From Chloropicon primus (lineage: Eukaryota > Chlorophyta > Chloropicophyceae > Chloropicales > Chloropicaceae): a stretch of DNA of 64,000 bases. The notes below the pieces were generated by a model that was not told the DNA's origin, did no database searches, and saw only the letters and a program-made list of their open reading frames with translations. Where the stretch lies: contig CP060759.1 of NCBI GenBank assembly GCA_023205875.1, forward strand, positions 907,501-971,500, given 5' to 3'. Position numbers and translations under genes: made by a program. Positions 9,481 to 20,600 of the stretch are shown piece after piece (the stretch's first letter is position 1; each line of letters starts with the position of its first letter).

Positions 9481-12087
9481 TCAGCCTTGTCCCGAGGACG
9501 ACGACCGCCTCAGCTCGGAGGCGGCGGAGACGACCTCCTCAATGCTCTCGAAGGTCGCCCTGCCGATCAGCAGCCTCTTGCCGAACTTGAGGGCTCTCTT
9601 CTCGCAGTCCGCTCGAACCTTCGCGTCCTCGATTCTATCCATGTCTTGTACGTGTGCAACCCCGACGATCCTCCTGATCATCTTGGCCCCCGCAAACCCG
9701 AGGGTGTCCTCGAAGACCTGCCTCATGAAGGTCTCCTGGCAGATCCTCCTCGCGCCGTCGCTGTCCTGGACCTTTGCGCCGAACAAAAGCTCGGGATACG
9801 CGGAGCTATCGCACTTCTCGTTCCACATCTTCAGGAACTTGTTCTGAAACAGGTTCCAGACGTCCCTGCAGCAAGCGATGAGCCAAGCCCTGTGCTCCTC
9901 CCTCTCCCCTTGCCCGGTCTCGTGGCCGTCCGACGCAAAGAAAGCGAGGAAGAGGTTCGAGATGAAGGCCCCGATGTCGAAACCCATCGGCCCGTAAAAG
10001 GCAAACTCCGGGTCGATGACGCTCACCGTGTCTTGGGTGACCATGACGCTCCCGGTGTGAAGGTCTCCGTGCAACAGGGCTTGGGCTTGCGTGCAGAACT
10101 TGGCCTTCAGCTCCGAGATCGCATCCTTCGCTGCGGCGTCCCTTCGAAGGTCGGCGACGTCGGCGTCCAGGTAGGGCGAGTTGTGCCTGTTGTGAAACGC
10201 GTCCCCGTAAGGATCGGTGAAGATGACCTGCTCGGTCAGCTCGCACATCGGGCTGTTGTCGGCGTAGAACGCCAGCTTTTTCCTGTACTCCGCGCTTGGC
10301 AAGGCGAAGAGGGAGCTCTTGAACAGGGTCGCCGCCAGGAACGTGGACATGCAGTCCGCCAGGTGAAGGTAAACGACCCCGTCGATCAGACCGTACCTCA
10401 GGATGATGTTTGGCGGGGCGAGGTACTCCATGAAGATCGCGGAGACCTTCTTGTCGAACTTGTAGACTTGGGGCACGTGGTCGGGGCACATCTCGTGCCC
10501 GTCCACGAGAGCGGTCGTCTCGAACATGGCCCGGTCCGCCGTCAGGGGCCACGACTCGCCGATGCACCTCACGTAGGGCAGAGCCTGCTTCACCACCATT
10601 CCTCGGCCCTCGCCGCCCTCCACGATGAAGACAAAGTTGATGTTCCCGTCGCCGACTTCCTTGACGGACCAGGTGCTGGCGTCCCCGGGAATCTTGGCCT
10701 TGAGGTCAGGGTCCCCCTGGATGTACCTCTTCAGCTCTTCCTCGGTGAAGCCTTTGGCGCCAGACAGGGGCATCGGGAGCTCCGAGCCACCCCGGCCCTC
10801 GCGAGCGCTGTCGATGAAGCCCTTCATGTCGAACTCCCCGGAAGAGTTTGGCCACACCGTCCCGTACTCGGTGATGATGCCAGCGATGAGGGGGGCGGGG
10901 GTCACGTCGAAGGCGGGGTTCCAGACGCCGATGCCGTCGGCGACAACCCGCTTGCCGTCCGGAAGGTGGGTCATCTCCTCGGAGCTCCGCTCCTCGATCG
11001 GAATCCCCGAGCCGTTCGGGAGGGACAGGTCAACGGTCGAAACGGGAGCCGCGACGAAGAAAGGGACGTTGGAATACGAAGCCGAGACGGCCAGGGAGTA
11101 CGTTCCGATCTTGTTGGCCACGTCCCCGTTCGCAGCGATTCGGTCCGCACCCAGGACGACCGCGTCCACTTCCCCCTTGCTCATCAGGTAAGGCGCGGTC
11201 GAGTCCGTCACGAGCGTGGAGGGTATCTTGTCGTGCACCAGCTCGTACGCCGTCAGCCTCGCCCCCTGGTTGTACGGCCGGGTCTCCGTGCAGTACGCCC
11301 TCTCGAGGACCTTGTCGCTGTGCAGGGACCTCACGACGCCGAGCGCGGTTCCGTACGAGGACGTGGCCAGCGCTCCCGTGTTGCAGTGGGTGAGAACCCT
11401 CAAGTTCGTGTCCTTGGACCTGCGCTTCCTGCAGGCCTCCTGGATGGCCTTGGAGCCAAAGCTTCCCATGCTGAGGTTGCCTTCGGTGTCCGTCCTCATG
11501 AGCTCCTCCGACGCGGCGATGACCACCTCGGCGAGGTCCTTCGAGGTCGCGCCGGGCCCGGCTCGTGCCACCCGCTGCTTCAGGTCGCCGCAAGCGATCG
11601 CCAAGTTCACCGCGGTCGGTCTGCTGGTGACCAGGTAGGTCAGCTTCTCGTTGATCCTCGACGCCATCTCCGAGGGGTCTGGGAAAGGAGAACCATAATG
11701 TTGTTAATATATGTAATCCGAAGTCAGTCCGTCGGGTCAGGCCCGGGGGGGGGGGATGCTTACCTTGGGGGAGGTCAGCGTTCGCGAGCTCGACCGCGAG
11801 GGACAGAACTCCCGCAATCGCTATCGCGGGGGCGCCCCTCACCACCATCGAATTGATCATCGTCCAACCATCTAAAGCGCAAATTAGAGAAAGAGAAAGA
11901 GAAACACACTTTTAGTTCGCGAGCGAACGAACACGCGCTTGAGATCTATACCTTTTGAGTCCCTGACGTCGAGGTACGTCTTCTCGTAAGGGATGACCCT
12001 TTGGTCCAGGAGCTTGAGCGTGGCACGACCCGATGCACCGTCCCTCTCGTATATGATCGCCCGCAGGCCGTGGTCCTCTGGCGCCAT
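9481..12087 (-). CDS. Methylthioribose-1-phosphate isomerase / methylthioribose kinase fusion (MtnA-MtnK), 3 exons
   Basis: Two successive cytosolic steps of methionine salvage in one 813-residue protein. The MtnK half phosphorylates 5-methylthioribose, and the MtnA half isomerises the product to methylthioribulose-1-phosphate. Exons on the minus strand: 12087-11952, 11871-11764 and 11678-9481, joined through GT-AG introns of 80 and 85 bp that keep frame and rebuild the MtnA sequence (DGWTMINSMVVRGAPAIAIA). MtnA signatures: catalytic Cys in LTHCNTGALATSS and Asp in VLGADRIAANGDVANK. MtnK signatures, in the C-terminal half: LLHGDLHTGSVM and VIDPEFAFYGPMGFDIGAF. The start is set at 12087, where homology begins (APEDHGLRAIIYERDG); the upstream in-frame stretch is not MtnA-like. 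In land plants these are two genes. The stop codon overlaps a (TC)n tract at 9471-9483. Confidence 0.9.
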
Positions 12088-12242
12088 CGCGCGCGCGAAG
12101 CGTGTCAAGCTCAGCTCCTCCTCCTTTGTTCCTTTGTTGGTTTTGGTTTTTGTTTTGGTTGCCGCCCGTCCGCGTCCGACCGCGCCCACTCTGAGAAAGG
12201 AAAATAAAATAAAATTAGAAATTAAATTGTATCTAAGTTTGA

Positions 12243-12347
12243 GTTTCGTCGTTAGTAGGGAGAGGTCCATCCCGTTTCGTCGTTAGTAGGGAGAGGTCCA
12301 TCCCGTTTTCTATTTTTAGAGGTCTCCCTACTAATCGACGAAACTTA
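12243..12347. repeat. 31-bp tandem duplication with a nearby inverted copy (hairpin-forming)
   Basis: The unit starting GTTTCGTCGTTAGTAGGG occurs twice in tandem (12243-12273 and 12274-12304). A reverse-complement copy of about 25 bases (CTCCCTACTAATCGACGAAA) follows at 12319-12345 after a short spacer. It could be a remnant of a small inverted-repeat (MITE-like) transposon or a regulatory hairpin; no target-site duplication could be assigned. Confidence 0.6.
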
Positions 12348-12393
12348 GAATGATTCTAGGGGGAACTTGAAGCGTCACATGACGATGTACGGT

Positions 12394-12455
12394 GGAATTC
12401 TCCCCCTTCTGGAATTCTCCCTTCTGGAATTCTCCCCGTGGAATTCTCCCTTCTG
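12394..12455. repeat. Four GGAATTCTCCC direct repeats
   Basis: GGAATTCTCCC units start at 12394, 12411, 12426 and 12440, some followed by a CTTCT spacer, giving an irregular 14-17 bp period. The array lies about 80-140 bases upstream of the MYB start codon, so it is either a simple repeat or a cluster of binding sites. Confidence 0.7.
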
Positions 12456-12466
12456 TCACTGGGCGT

Positions 12467-12472
12467 CACGTG
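12467..12472. promoter_or_regulatory. G-box (CACGTG) upstream of MYB
   Basis: A perfect CACGTG palindrome in the wider context GGGCGTCACGTGCCC, 60 bases before the MYB start codon. Such sites bind bZIP or bHLH factors in plants. A single six-base site can occur by chance, so its function is only suggested by the position. Confidence 0.35.
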
Positions 12473-12476
12473 CCCA

Positions 12477-12528
12477 GGAGAGAGAGCGAGAGAGAGCGAG
12501 AGAGAGAGAGAGAGAAAGAGAGAGAGAC
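12477..12528. repeat. (GA)n-rich 5'UTR of MYB
   Basis: A nearly pure GA run with occasional C ends three bases before the MYB start codon. A similar GA run lies directly before the start codon at 8681. Confidence 0.7.
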
Positions 12529-12531
12529 ACC

Positions 12532-13521
12532 ATGGCGCCTCAGTCGTCAAAGACAAAGCACAAAGGCAGATGGAGTGCGGAGGAAGACAGGAAGCTCACC
12601 AGCGTCGTATCATTGTTTGGGAAGGGAAATTGGTCCAAAATCTCGCGCTATTTTAATCGTACTGGCAAGCAGTGTCGAGAGAGATGGCTGAATAAGCTTC
12701 AAATCGGCCTGAAGAAAGGGTGGACGAAGAAAGATGACCTGAGACTGATCGAGTTGCATCGACGATATGGCAACAAATGGGCCCTCATCAGCAAAGGTTT
12801 CGAAGGACAGAAGACGGAGAACATGGTTAAGAACCGATTTAATTCGACCCTGCGTAGGTTACAAGGCCGTAAGTCGAGTCGTCAGCGTAACGACGGACCA
12901 CTTTCCTTGTATACACAGTCACTTCTCACGAAGACTGATGTCAAATCGGAGGAAACCAACGACACAGCTCCAAGCTCAGACATGAGTGACTCAGTTTGCA
13001 CTGCACAAGAGTTTCTTCTTGATGACAACGGTGGCACATCAGCGGAGTGGGACCTTTTCGGTGACTTCTATCACCTTGAAAGCAGTCCTTATCAACCACC
13101 GTTCATGCAATCAGAGCAAGAGTTTTTTGAGTTTGCTACTGAAGGAGAGCTGTTTGGAGAGAAATCAGTCGTTGTATCGCGAAAGAGACACCACAGATAT
13201 GGACAATTCTTCCTGCTCTCTTCACAGTTGGAGTTCAATGAAGCAATTAAGATGTTGTTGAACAGAGGGACTGTGAGCTATTTTGAAGTTGCTTTGGATG
13301 CAGCGGCAGTTTCGGCAGACCCAGACAAAGTCGACGCGATTTTATCTGCAGTCCACAACCTTTTGCCATCAGTTCATCAGCTAAAGACTTGCGATTTAGC
13401 GGCCTTTTTGAGCGAGGCAGTCTTGAAATGTGCCTTGATTACTGATGAGAAGGGAAGCTGCTCCAAAGTTCAAAAGTCTTTTCAGGACTCCGTTGCAGAT
13501 GTTATGACCGCGATGTTATGA
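12532..13521 (+). CDS. R2R3-type MYB transcription factor next to the polyketide synthase
   Basis: The 329-residue product has two N-terminal MYB repeats. R2 is about residues 12-60 (GRWSAEEDRKLTSVV, GNWSKISRYF, GKQCRERWLN) and R3 about 62-110 (KGWTKKDDLRLIELHRRYGN, KWALISKGF, MVKNRFNS). The regular tryptophans and the GKQCRERW helix are those of c-MYB-like DNA-binding repeats that read AACNG sites. The rest is acidic and Ser/Thr-rich with no recognised domain; residues from about 225 (FFLLSSQLEFNEAIKMLL) look helical. The start is set at ATG 12532 (caccATGG) because upstream codons are low-complexity GA repeat. Codon use is less GC-biased than in the genes to the left and like the PKS, whose start lies 216 bases downstream on the same strand. 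A role as pathway regulator is inferred from position only. Confidence 0.88.
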   Translation: MAPQSSKTKHKGRWSAEEDRKLTSVVSLFGKGNWSKISRYFNRTGKQCRERWLNKLQIGLKKGWTKKDDLRLIELHRRYGNKWALISKGFEGQKTENMVKNRFNSTLRRLQGRKSSRQRNDGPLSLYTQSLLTKTDVKSEETNDTAPSSDMSDSVCTAQEFLLDDNGGTSAEWDLFGDFYHLESSPYQPPFMQSEQEFFEFATEGELFGEKSVVVSRKRHHRYGQFFLLSSQLEFNEAIKMLLNRGTVSYFEVALDAAAVSADPDKVDAILSAVHNLLPSVHQLKTCDLAAFLSEAVLKCALITDEKGSCSKVQKSFQDSVADVMTAML

Positions 13522-13737
13522 CCGCGACCGCTATGTTGTTTCCTGTTCCTCCCTCCCGCGATTCCCTTAAAGCCATTTGATTTTAAAACGTAAACTAAAA
13601 AAATATTAAGTTACACCCGAAAAAAACCGAAAAAAACGCCTACCCGTTTCCGTTCAATTTTGCTGGAAGGGAAGAAGACTCATACGCTAGGTGGACGGCT
13701 GCGCACACGACGCACAGTATTGTGCGAAGTGTAAGTC
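13522..13737 (+). promoter_or_regulatory. PKS promoter region with two AACGG (MYB-type) sites
   Basis: This 216-bp A-rich gap between MYB and PKS should contain the MYB 3'UTR and the PKS promoter. Two CCGTT motifs (AACGG on the other strand) lie 6 bases apart at 13644-13648 and 13650-13654, about 85-95 bases before the PKS start. AACGG is a classical c-MYB-type core, and the neighbouring gene encodes such a factor. The sites are short, so this is only suggestive. Confidence 0.4.
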
Positions 13738-14610
13738 ATGCCAGAACCAAAGGTTAGGCAAGCTGTCCGTGGCGATGCAATAAATGTTCGCAAAATCGAT
13801 CACCTCACCTGGCCTGAGAATCTGTGGCTTAAAGACAAGGACTTTCAGTTCTACTTCGAATCGTATCTCGAGGGTCAGTTCGTAGTGGAGTGTGGCGACA
13901 GAGTCGTTGGCTGTCTATTCACTCAAAGACTTGACAACGAGTCAACTCTTCTTGATGATGGAAAGACAAGCTCAGACTTTACATCTTTGCACCAGGGCGA
14001 GGGCAAGGTGATTCAGTTGATAAGGATATCTGTCCTCCCCCAGTACGAAGGTTTAGGTTTAAGCCATGCCCTTATCGAAGGATCATTGGAACACTTAAAA
14101 AAACAACAGGGATCAATTGAAAAGGTTGTTGCAGTGACAAGGTGTTCTCAGTTCAAAGCAGCTGGCGCATACCCATACGATGACTACGTCTATAGCGGTC
14201 GCGATCCCACGATAGCTTTCCATGTTGGTAGGGGTGCTGAAGTTGTGAAGATACTTCACAACTTTCGGCTTGAAGACACTCAAAATGATGGACACGGTGT
14301 TCTTATTCGATACAGCTTGAAGACAAACACCGATTCCAACTTTGACCAGTCAACTAGTCAGCTTCAGTTTAGTCGTGATGACGCCGAATCTCGTATCAAA
14401 GACGCCGTTCGGAGAATAGCACAATCTTCTGAAGAGCCTGCTCTAGATGAACCATTGATAGAGTATGGTTTAGATTCCATTGACTTTAGCGGTTTAAAAG
14501 CCAGCTTGGAAAACATCTTTTCCATCAGCTTGGAAGCTACCTTCTTGTTTAGCTATCCAACCGTCCAACAGATCGCGGCCTACGTGGTAGATCAAAATAA
14601 AAATACCGGT
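13738..14610 (+). other. PKS loading module: GNAT domain plus ACP
   Basis: Residues 1 to about 200 form a GCN5-related N-acetyltransferase-like domain. It shows the acyl-CoA-binding motif RISVLPQYEGLGLSHALI and the wording FHVGRGAEVVKI and GHGVLIRYSL found in GNAT loading domains of bacterial PKSs. In the curacin pathway such a domain was shown to load the starter; whether it decarboxylates malonyl-CoA or transfers acetyl cannot be told here. The ACP follows with its phosphopantetheine serine at residue 247 (GLDSIDF). This part has no near-identical copy elsewhere in the gene. Confidence 0.8.
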
Positions 14611-17600
14611 AGCAAAGCCAAAGCTTTGGAAGTTGAACTCCCTGATGGATCCTTGACAAAAAGGAGCCCCAATTACTCAGAAGCTATTTGGATAATAGAC
14701 ACTGCTGAAAGACTTCCCGCTGCCATTGAAGTTGGCGGATTTAAAGAGGCAGTTTCTCACGTCCCTTTGAACCGGTGGGACCCCACCGGTTTTGAAGAAG
14801 TCATTGCCCAACAAAGTGGTGTCACTTCTGGTTCTTTTGGTATCTTCCTGCACCTTCATGAGTGTGATATTCATGGGATATCACAGAAAGAGGCTCTTCA
14901 GACCGACCCACAGCAATTGCTCATCATAGAAAATGCTCAGAATCTGAAACGTGCTTCTTGTCCAAAGCACGACGGGGAAATCGGTGTAGCTGCTGCAGTG
15001 TCGAACTTTGACTTTGCAGTACTTCAACAGAAGATCAAGCCGGTTGAGTCGCAGACACATAGCACCCTCATTGGTTCAGACCTGTCTGTCTGCTGCGGGA
15101 AAGTCTCGTACCTTTTGAATTTCAATGGGCCAAGTTATGTGGTGAATACAGCATGCTCCTCTTCTCTTGTGGCTACAAATGCAGCGATGCACTGTCTCAG
15201 GAATTTTGAGTGTCAGCTTCACTTCGTTCTCTCTGCAAGCACTATTCTATCCCCCCACGTAATGGTGGCTTACGCCAAAATGGGAATGCTGTCTATCGAT
15301 GGGAGGTGTCAATCCTTCGACCAGCAAGCGAACGGATACGTGCGAGCAGAAGCAAGCGTTGGTGTAAACCTGGGAATGGCCTCTGGTTCAGGAGTTGCCA
15401 TTGTTGCATCATCCGTACAACAAGATGGAAGGAGCGCAGGACTCACAGCACCAAATGGAATTGCTCAGCAAAAGCTACTGCTTCGCACTTCAATGGATGC
15501 TGATGTGCCTTTGAGTGACATTCAACACCAGGAGATGCACGCAACTGGTACACCGCTCGGCGACCCCATTGAGTACCAAGCATTCAAGCAAGCTCTTAGA
15601 TCGTCGTCACATGAAATGGGCTTTATCATATCAGTGAGTGGCACGAAAGCCATAGCAGGGCACGGGGAGCCATGTGCAGGGCTTTCGAGTACTCTCCGAA
15701 TCATCAAATCATCATTGAAAGCAAAGAAAATAGTCAACAACCGATTGAGATCAATGAACAAACACTTTGGCCCTGATATGATGGGGAGCAACCTCATTTT
15801 TCCTACTGTGAATGGATCAGCAGCACTCAGTAGCTCATACGCAGGTATCAATTCATTTGCATTCCAAGGCACGATCGCCCGCCTTTTGCTCAAATTTGAT
15901 AAAGGCAATGAAAGACCAGCGACACGCAAGGCACTCTGCAAGAAGCTCATCTCCTTCAAATGCGTTTCATATTGTAGCAGCAAAGTATTGGTAAGCAGCG
16001 GATCAAAAAAACTTTGCTTACATCTGAAACCAAAATTTGGACAGTTCACAATAGAAGGAAAAAGAGTCTTAACATTTGCCCAGATGTACTCATATCTTCA
16101 AATCGGCTACAATGATCTTTGCCAAGAGACCACCAAACAGAAAGCTGTAACGGCCGATATGGTTCAAACAAGAGTCATGCACATCGACTACAGGCAACAT
16201 CAAATGATGCAATGTACGGTGGACACAGTGACCGGACAAGTAGAACTCCAATCCCAAGCAGAAGGGAAAAGTCACAAAACCTGGAATCTCCAAGCCATAT
16301 GGAAGAAACCAGTCAAACACTTGCCAGAGCGCCAAACCACACACCAAGATCAAAACGAGTGGAACAAAGGCATCATGGGTATAATGCACCACAATCAAGC
16401 TGCACACACAGCCAATGCAATTGCAACAGTCGCCAAAACATCAAATGACCTCTATGATTACACCGTCAACCCAGCTGTGGGCGACGCAAATCTACAGCTT
16501 GGTGCCGTGGAAAGCGTGATTCGTTTGGCGAGCCAAGACAATGCTAGTCAAGAAACGCAAGTACCAACGGGTTGCCATGCCTATTACATGGGCGACCAGT
16601 CAGATGCTCCAGCAGCATACACGGCAGTCTGTCAGAATGGCTCCCAAGCTGGCATCTCAAGCCATAGACTAAAAAGTCTATGTGAAGAGATCAACTGTGC
16701 CTCAGTTCTCAATTTGCAAACCAAAGCAGCATTTAAATTGCAAAGTGCTTTGAATGCAGCCAACAGCCAACAGAAAGTGCAAGAAAAGGACATGCTCTTA
16801 TCGGCTTTGGTGTGGTCAGCCTGCTATGCGACCCCTCTGGACTGCGCTGCTCATCAAAATGCAATAATCGCAGGATCAAGGGACGCACAAGAGAATGTGC
16901 TTCTCGTGAAACTTGGAGACGCGCAATCCAATTTGGAGCATCCTCTCAAGATTGCATGCAGAAATGCAGGAGCTCTCTATTCATCATCTCATGTGGATAG
17001 TCCTGAAATGCAAGAGTACCTGACAAACACCTCAAAGTCGGTCCACGTTGTTTGCCTTGTCTCGCACCAAGCAAATGTTGCAAAGCAACTTGTAGGCCTT
17101 GCCAACCTTGTCAAAGCGGTGAACAAGTCAAACATGGAATCACCTAGTATCACTGTGGTTTTCTTGGATTCACAAACGACCATGAACGTCCAACACAACA
17201 CCTCAAAAGCATTGTGGGGAGCATGCAGGACGATGAGAATGGAGTACCCATCCTTGCAATTGACAACCATTCAAATGGATGCACACATGGACAAGAGTCA
17301 GGCAGCTCTTTACCTCTTGTCAGAAATCCAAAACAAACATTCAACTGAAAAGGAAGTCATGTACAAGAATGCGACACGATACATCAATACCATTGTGGAG
17401 AAGTATCCTTCTGCATCACAGCATCTCTCCCTCAATCCACATCTGGAAAAGCTCCAGAGAGGATCATATGTTATCACAGGAGGTCTTGGAGGTCTGGGTC
17501 TTGTGACCGCGCAACTTCTTGCAGATATGGGAGCGACAAGCATATCTCTCCTCTCAAGAAGTGGCATCATTCAGCGCACGGACCAAAACCTTAATGCCAT

Positions 17601-20600
17601 TCTCGACAAAGTAAGAGAGAAAGCCAATGTGGAGGTTATCGCATGTGATGTGAGCAAAGAAGATCATGTGCGCAATCTCTACACAAAGCAAAACCATCCT
17701 TGTGTGGGAATTATACATGCTGCCGGTGTCTTACGAGATGGCCTTGCTGCAAATCTCAACCATACTCAGGTCCAACAGGTATTTGACCCAAAGATCAGTG
17801 GCGCTTTGCATTTGCATCACAACACACTCCTGCAGCCATTGCAGGTATGCATCATGTTCTCCTCCATAGTGTCACTCTATGGAAACATTGGTCAGACCTC
17901 CTACAGTGCAGCAAATACCTATCTTGATACTTTGGCTGCTCTAAGGCAAAACCAAGGCCTTCCTGCGGTCAGCATACAATGGCCAGCAATATCTGGCATT
18001 GGCATGTGGGAAGGTCTATCAAGTGTCCACAAGAAAACATTTGAATTCAACCTTCCCGTAAAGGCCGTTATATCGTGCCTTCAAAATCTTGTGTCAAAGA
18101 AATCCTTCACAATCACAACCGTGACGATTTTACCAAGGTGGATGATCTACGGAACCAGGGAAAAGAACAAAGCACACATGGCAGCAAAGGCGGATCCAAA
18201 TGAAATCCAGCGGCAGCCAACAAGCGGAAGAAGCCAGAGCGTCAAATTCACATCTGTAGCTGTGTTGACTTCCCAAGTGCAAAATACAATTGAGCAAGCA
18301 GTCATAGATACTATTGGAGAAACCATTGACACGGAAAGTCCTCTCATGGAAGCAGGAGTCGACTCGCTTGCTTCATCAGAGCTTATCAACAAGATCAATG
18401 ATGACATGGGAACCTCTTTGGGGCCCACAATCTTGTTCGACTATCCAACAATTCAGGATCTCACACAGCACCTTGTGCAGACCCTCAAAGGACCTGACGC
18501 TACAGATCACGCCATTGAGGCTGTGGAGCGCATCCCAAACCATGATCCAATGCATGCTGTGACAACAACAATGCTGTCTTCTGCTATCAGATATCCAAAC
18601 CATACAAATTCAAACCAAAGGTTCTTGAATGTCCTTAACAACCAGTCCGAGCTTTGCTCAGTCACTCCACTTCAACGGTGGGACCGCATGGATTGGTATT
18701 CCTCACAGGGCTATGGGAACGACATCTATGTGCCCTTTGGATACTGGCTTCCAGACCTCTGGACCTTCCAACCTGATGCACTAAGCATGACTTCCGCAGA
18801 ATCCCTTTATGTGGACCCACAAGGAAGGAAGCTCCTGGAGGTCACATGGGAGGCCATGTACAACACTCCTCTATCTTCAAACAAACATGCCAGAACAAAT
18901 ACAGGTGTTTATGTAGGATGTTGTCAACAGGATTTCCAAAAAAATATCCATCACATGACAGACCCAGGGAAACAAATACTGGCATCCATAAGCTTCCTTT
19001 GTGGTCGTGTTTCTTATGTGATGGGCTTCAAAGGACCATGCATCAGCATAGATACTGCATGTTCCTCCTCGCTTGCAGCAACTCACTTGGGCAGGACAGC
19101 CATTATAGCACATGAATGTGATACAGCAACAATAGCAGGAACAAATATAATGATTGCACCACAAACAACGCAAGCTATTTGCAATTTGCAAGCCCTTGCC
19201 GTGGATGGAAGATGCAAAACCCTTGATGCAACTGCAAATGGATATGGCCGTGCCGAAGCTATTGCTGCCGTAATCATTGCAAATGCAAACGATACACACA
19301 CGAACATGCTCAAAATGCCTGTCAACATCGTTGCATCTTTTGTGAACCAAGATGGAAGATCAAGCAGTCTGACTGCACCAAATGGGCCATCACAGTCAAC
19401 ACTCATCTCATCTGCTTTGAGGCAAGCAAATCTGAAGCCAGAACAAATCAACCATGTTGTCATGCATGGAACAGGAACACCTCTGGGTGACCCAATTGAG
19501 GTTGGTGCCCTGGGACAAGCATTCCATTCAGATGACAAAGTTCATATGCTTGCACTTGCTGCAGTCAAGGTTGCTTTCGGACATACAGAAGGAGCAGCAG
19601 GACTCACGGGCCTACTTAGTGCAATGCAGTCGTGTAGCACGTTATGCATTCAACCGGTTACCGCATGCAGAAACATGAATGTTCATGTGCAGGGTGCAAT
19701 CAAAGATCATAGAGATGGGCACAAAAGAGTCACTTCTGCAAGGATTCAACAAGGTCCTTGGTCATTCACTTGTGATGAAAACAATGACAAAGCAATCGCA
19801 GGGACAAGCTCGTTTGGCATGAGCGGAGTCAACAGTCACGGGGTTGTTGAAGCAAAACTTGCAGGCCATACTTACAATGCGCAGAGTATTGCATGGAACA
19901 ACAAGCAAGTACTCTTCCCAATGGTTGGGTGTGCATTTGTGAAGGCTTCCTACAAAGCATCTACAAAACAACACCAAGTATTTGCGATTCAAATCAAGGA
20001 CCACAACCTGCTCGACCACATGGTCATGGGGAAATCCATTTTACCAGGTGCAGGATTCATGGAACTGTCATCAGCCTCTGCACGAGCTATGCTCAATCCA
20101 AACGTCTTACGTGATCTCAAACCAGTGCTTGCAAAGATATCAATTCCAGCCCCGATGCAGTTGGAACCAAACAAACATCAAATGATGCAATGTACGGTGG
20201 ACACAGTGACCGGACAAGTAGGACTGAAAAGTCACAAAACCTGGAATCTCCAAGCCATATGGAAGAAACCAGTCAAACACTTGCCAGAGCGCCAAACCAC
20301 ACACCAAGATCAAAACGAGTGGAACAAAGGCATCATGGGTATAATGCACCACAATCAAGCTGCACACACAGCCAATGCAATTGCAACAGTCGCCAAAACA
20401 TCAAATGACCTCTATGATTACACCGTCAACCCAGCTGTGGGCGACGCAAATCTACAGCTTGGTGCCGTGGAAAGCGTGATTCGTTTGGCGAGCCAAGACA
20501 ATGCTAGTCAAGAAACGCAAGTACCAACGGGTTGCCATGCCTATTACATGGGCGACCAGTCAGATGCTCCAGCAGCATACACGGCAGTCTGTCAGAATGG

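Larger units (their letters stand above)
12088..12531. promoter_or_regulatory. Divergent promoter region between MtnA-MtnK and MYB
   Basis: These 444 bases lie between two divergent start codons. They hold a direct-plus-inverted repeat (12243-12347), a GGAATTCTCCC repeat (12394-12455), a G-box CACGTG (12467-12472) and a GA-rich 5'UTR (12477-12528). Base composition becomes visibly more AT-rich from about 12.15 kb onward, marking the left edge of the MYB-PKS island. Confidence 0.5.

Noticed and set aside
9487-11856. Long + strand open frame (789 codons) opposite the MtnA-MtnK gene
   Set aside because: Antisense shadow of a GC-rich coding exon; the translation is low complexity in Arg, Gly and Val with no family motif, while the other strand has clear MtnA and MtnK signatures.
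12367-12531. Upstream MYB start at the first in-frame codon near 12,367
   Set aside because: The added residues would be encoded by the GGAATTCTCCC and GA repeats; the ATG at 12,532 has a better context and sits just before the MYB domain.
18877-19538. Cys-rich minus-strand open frames (about 150 codons) recurring in every PKS module
   Set aside because: They recur only because the modules are repeated, and they are antisense shadows of the KS coding strand.
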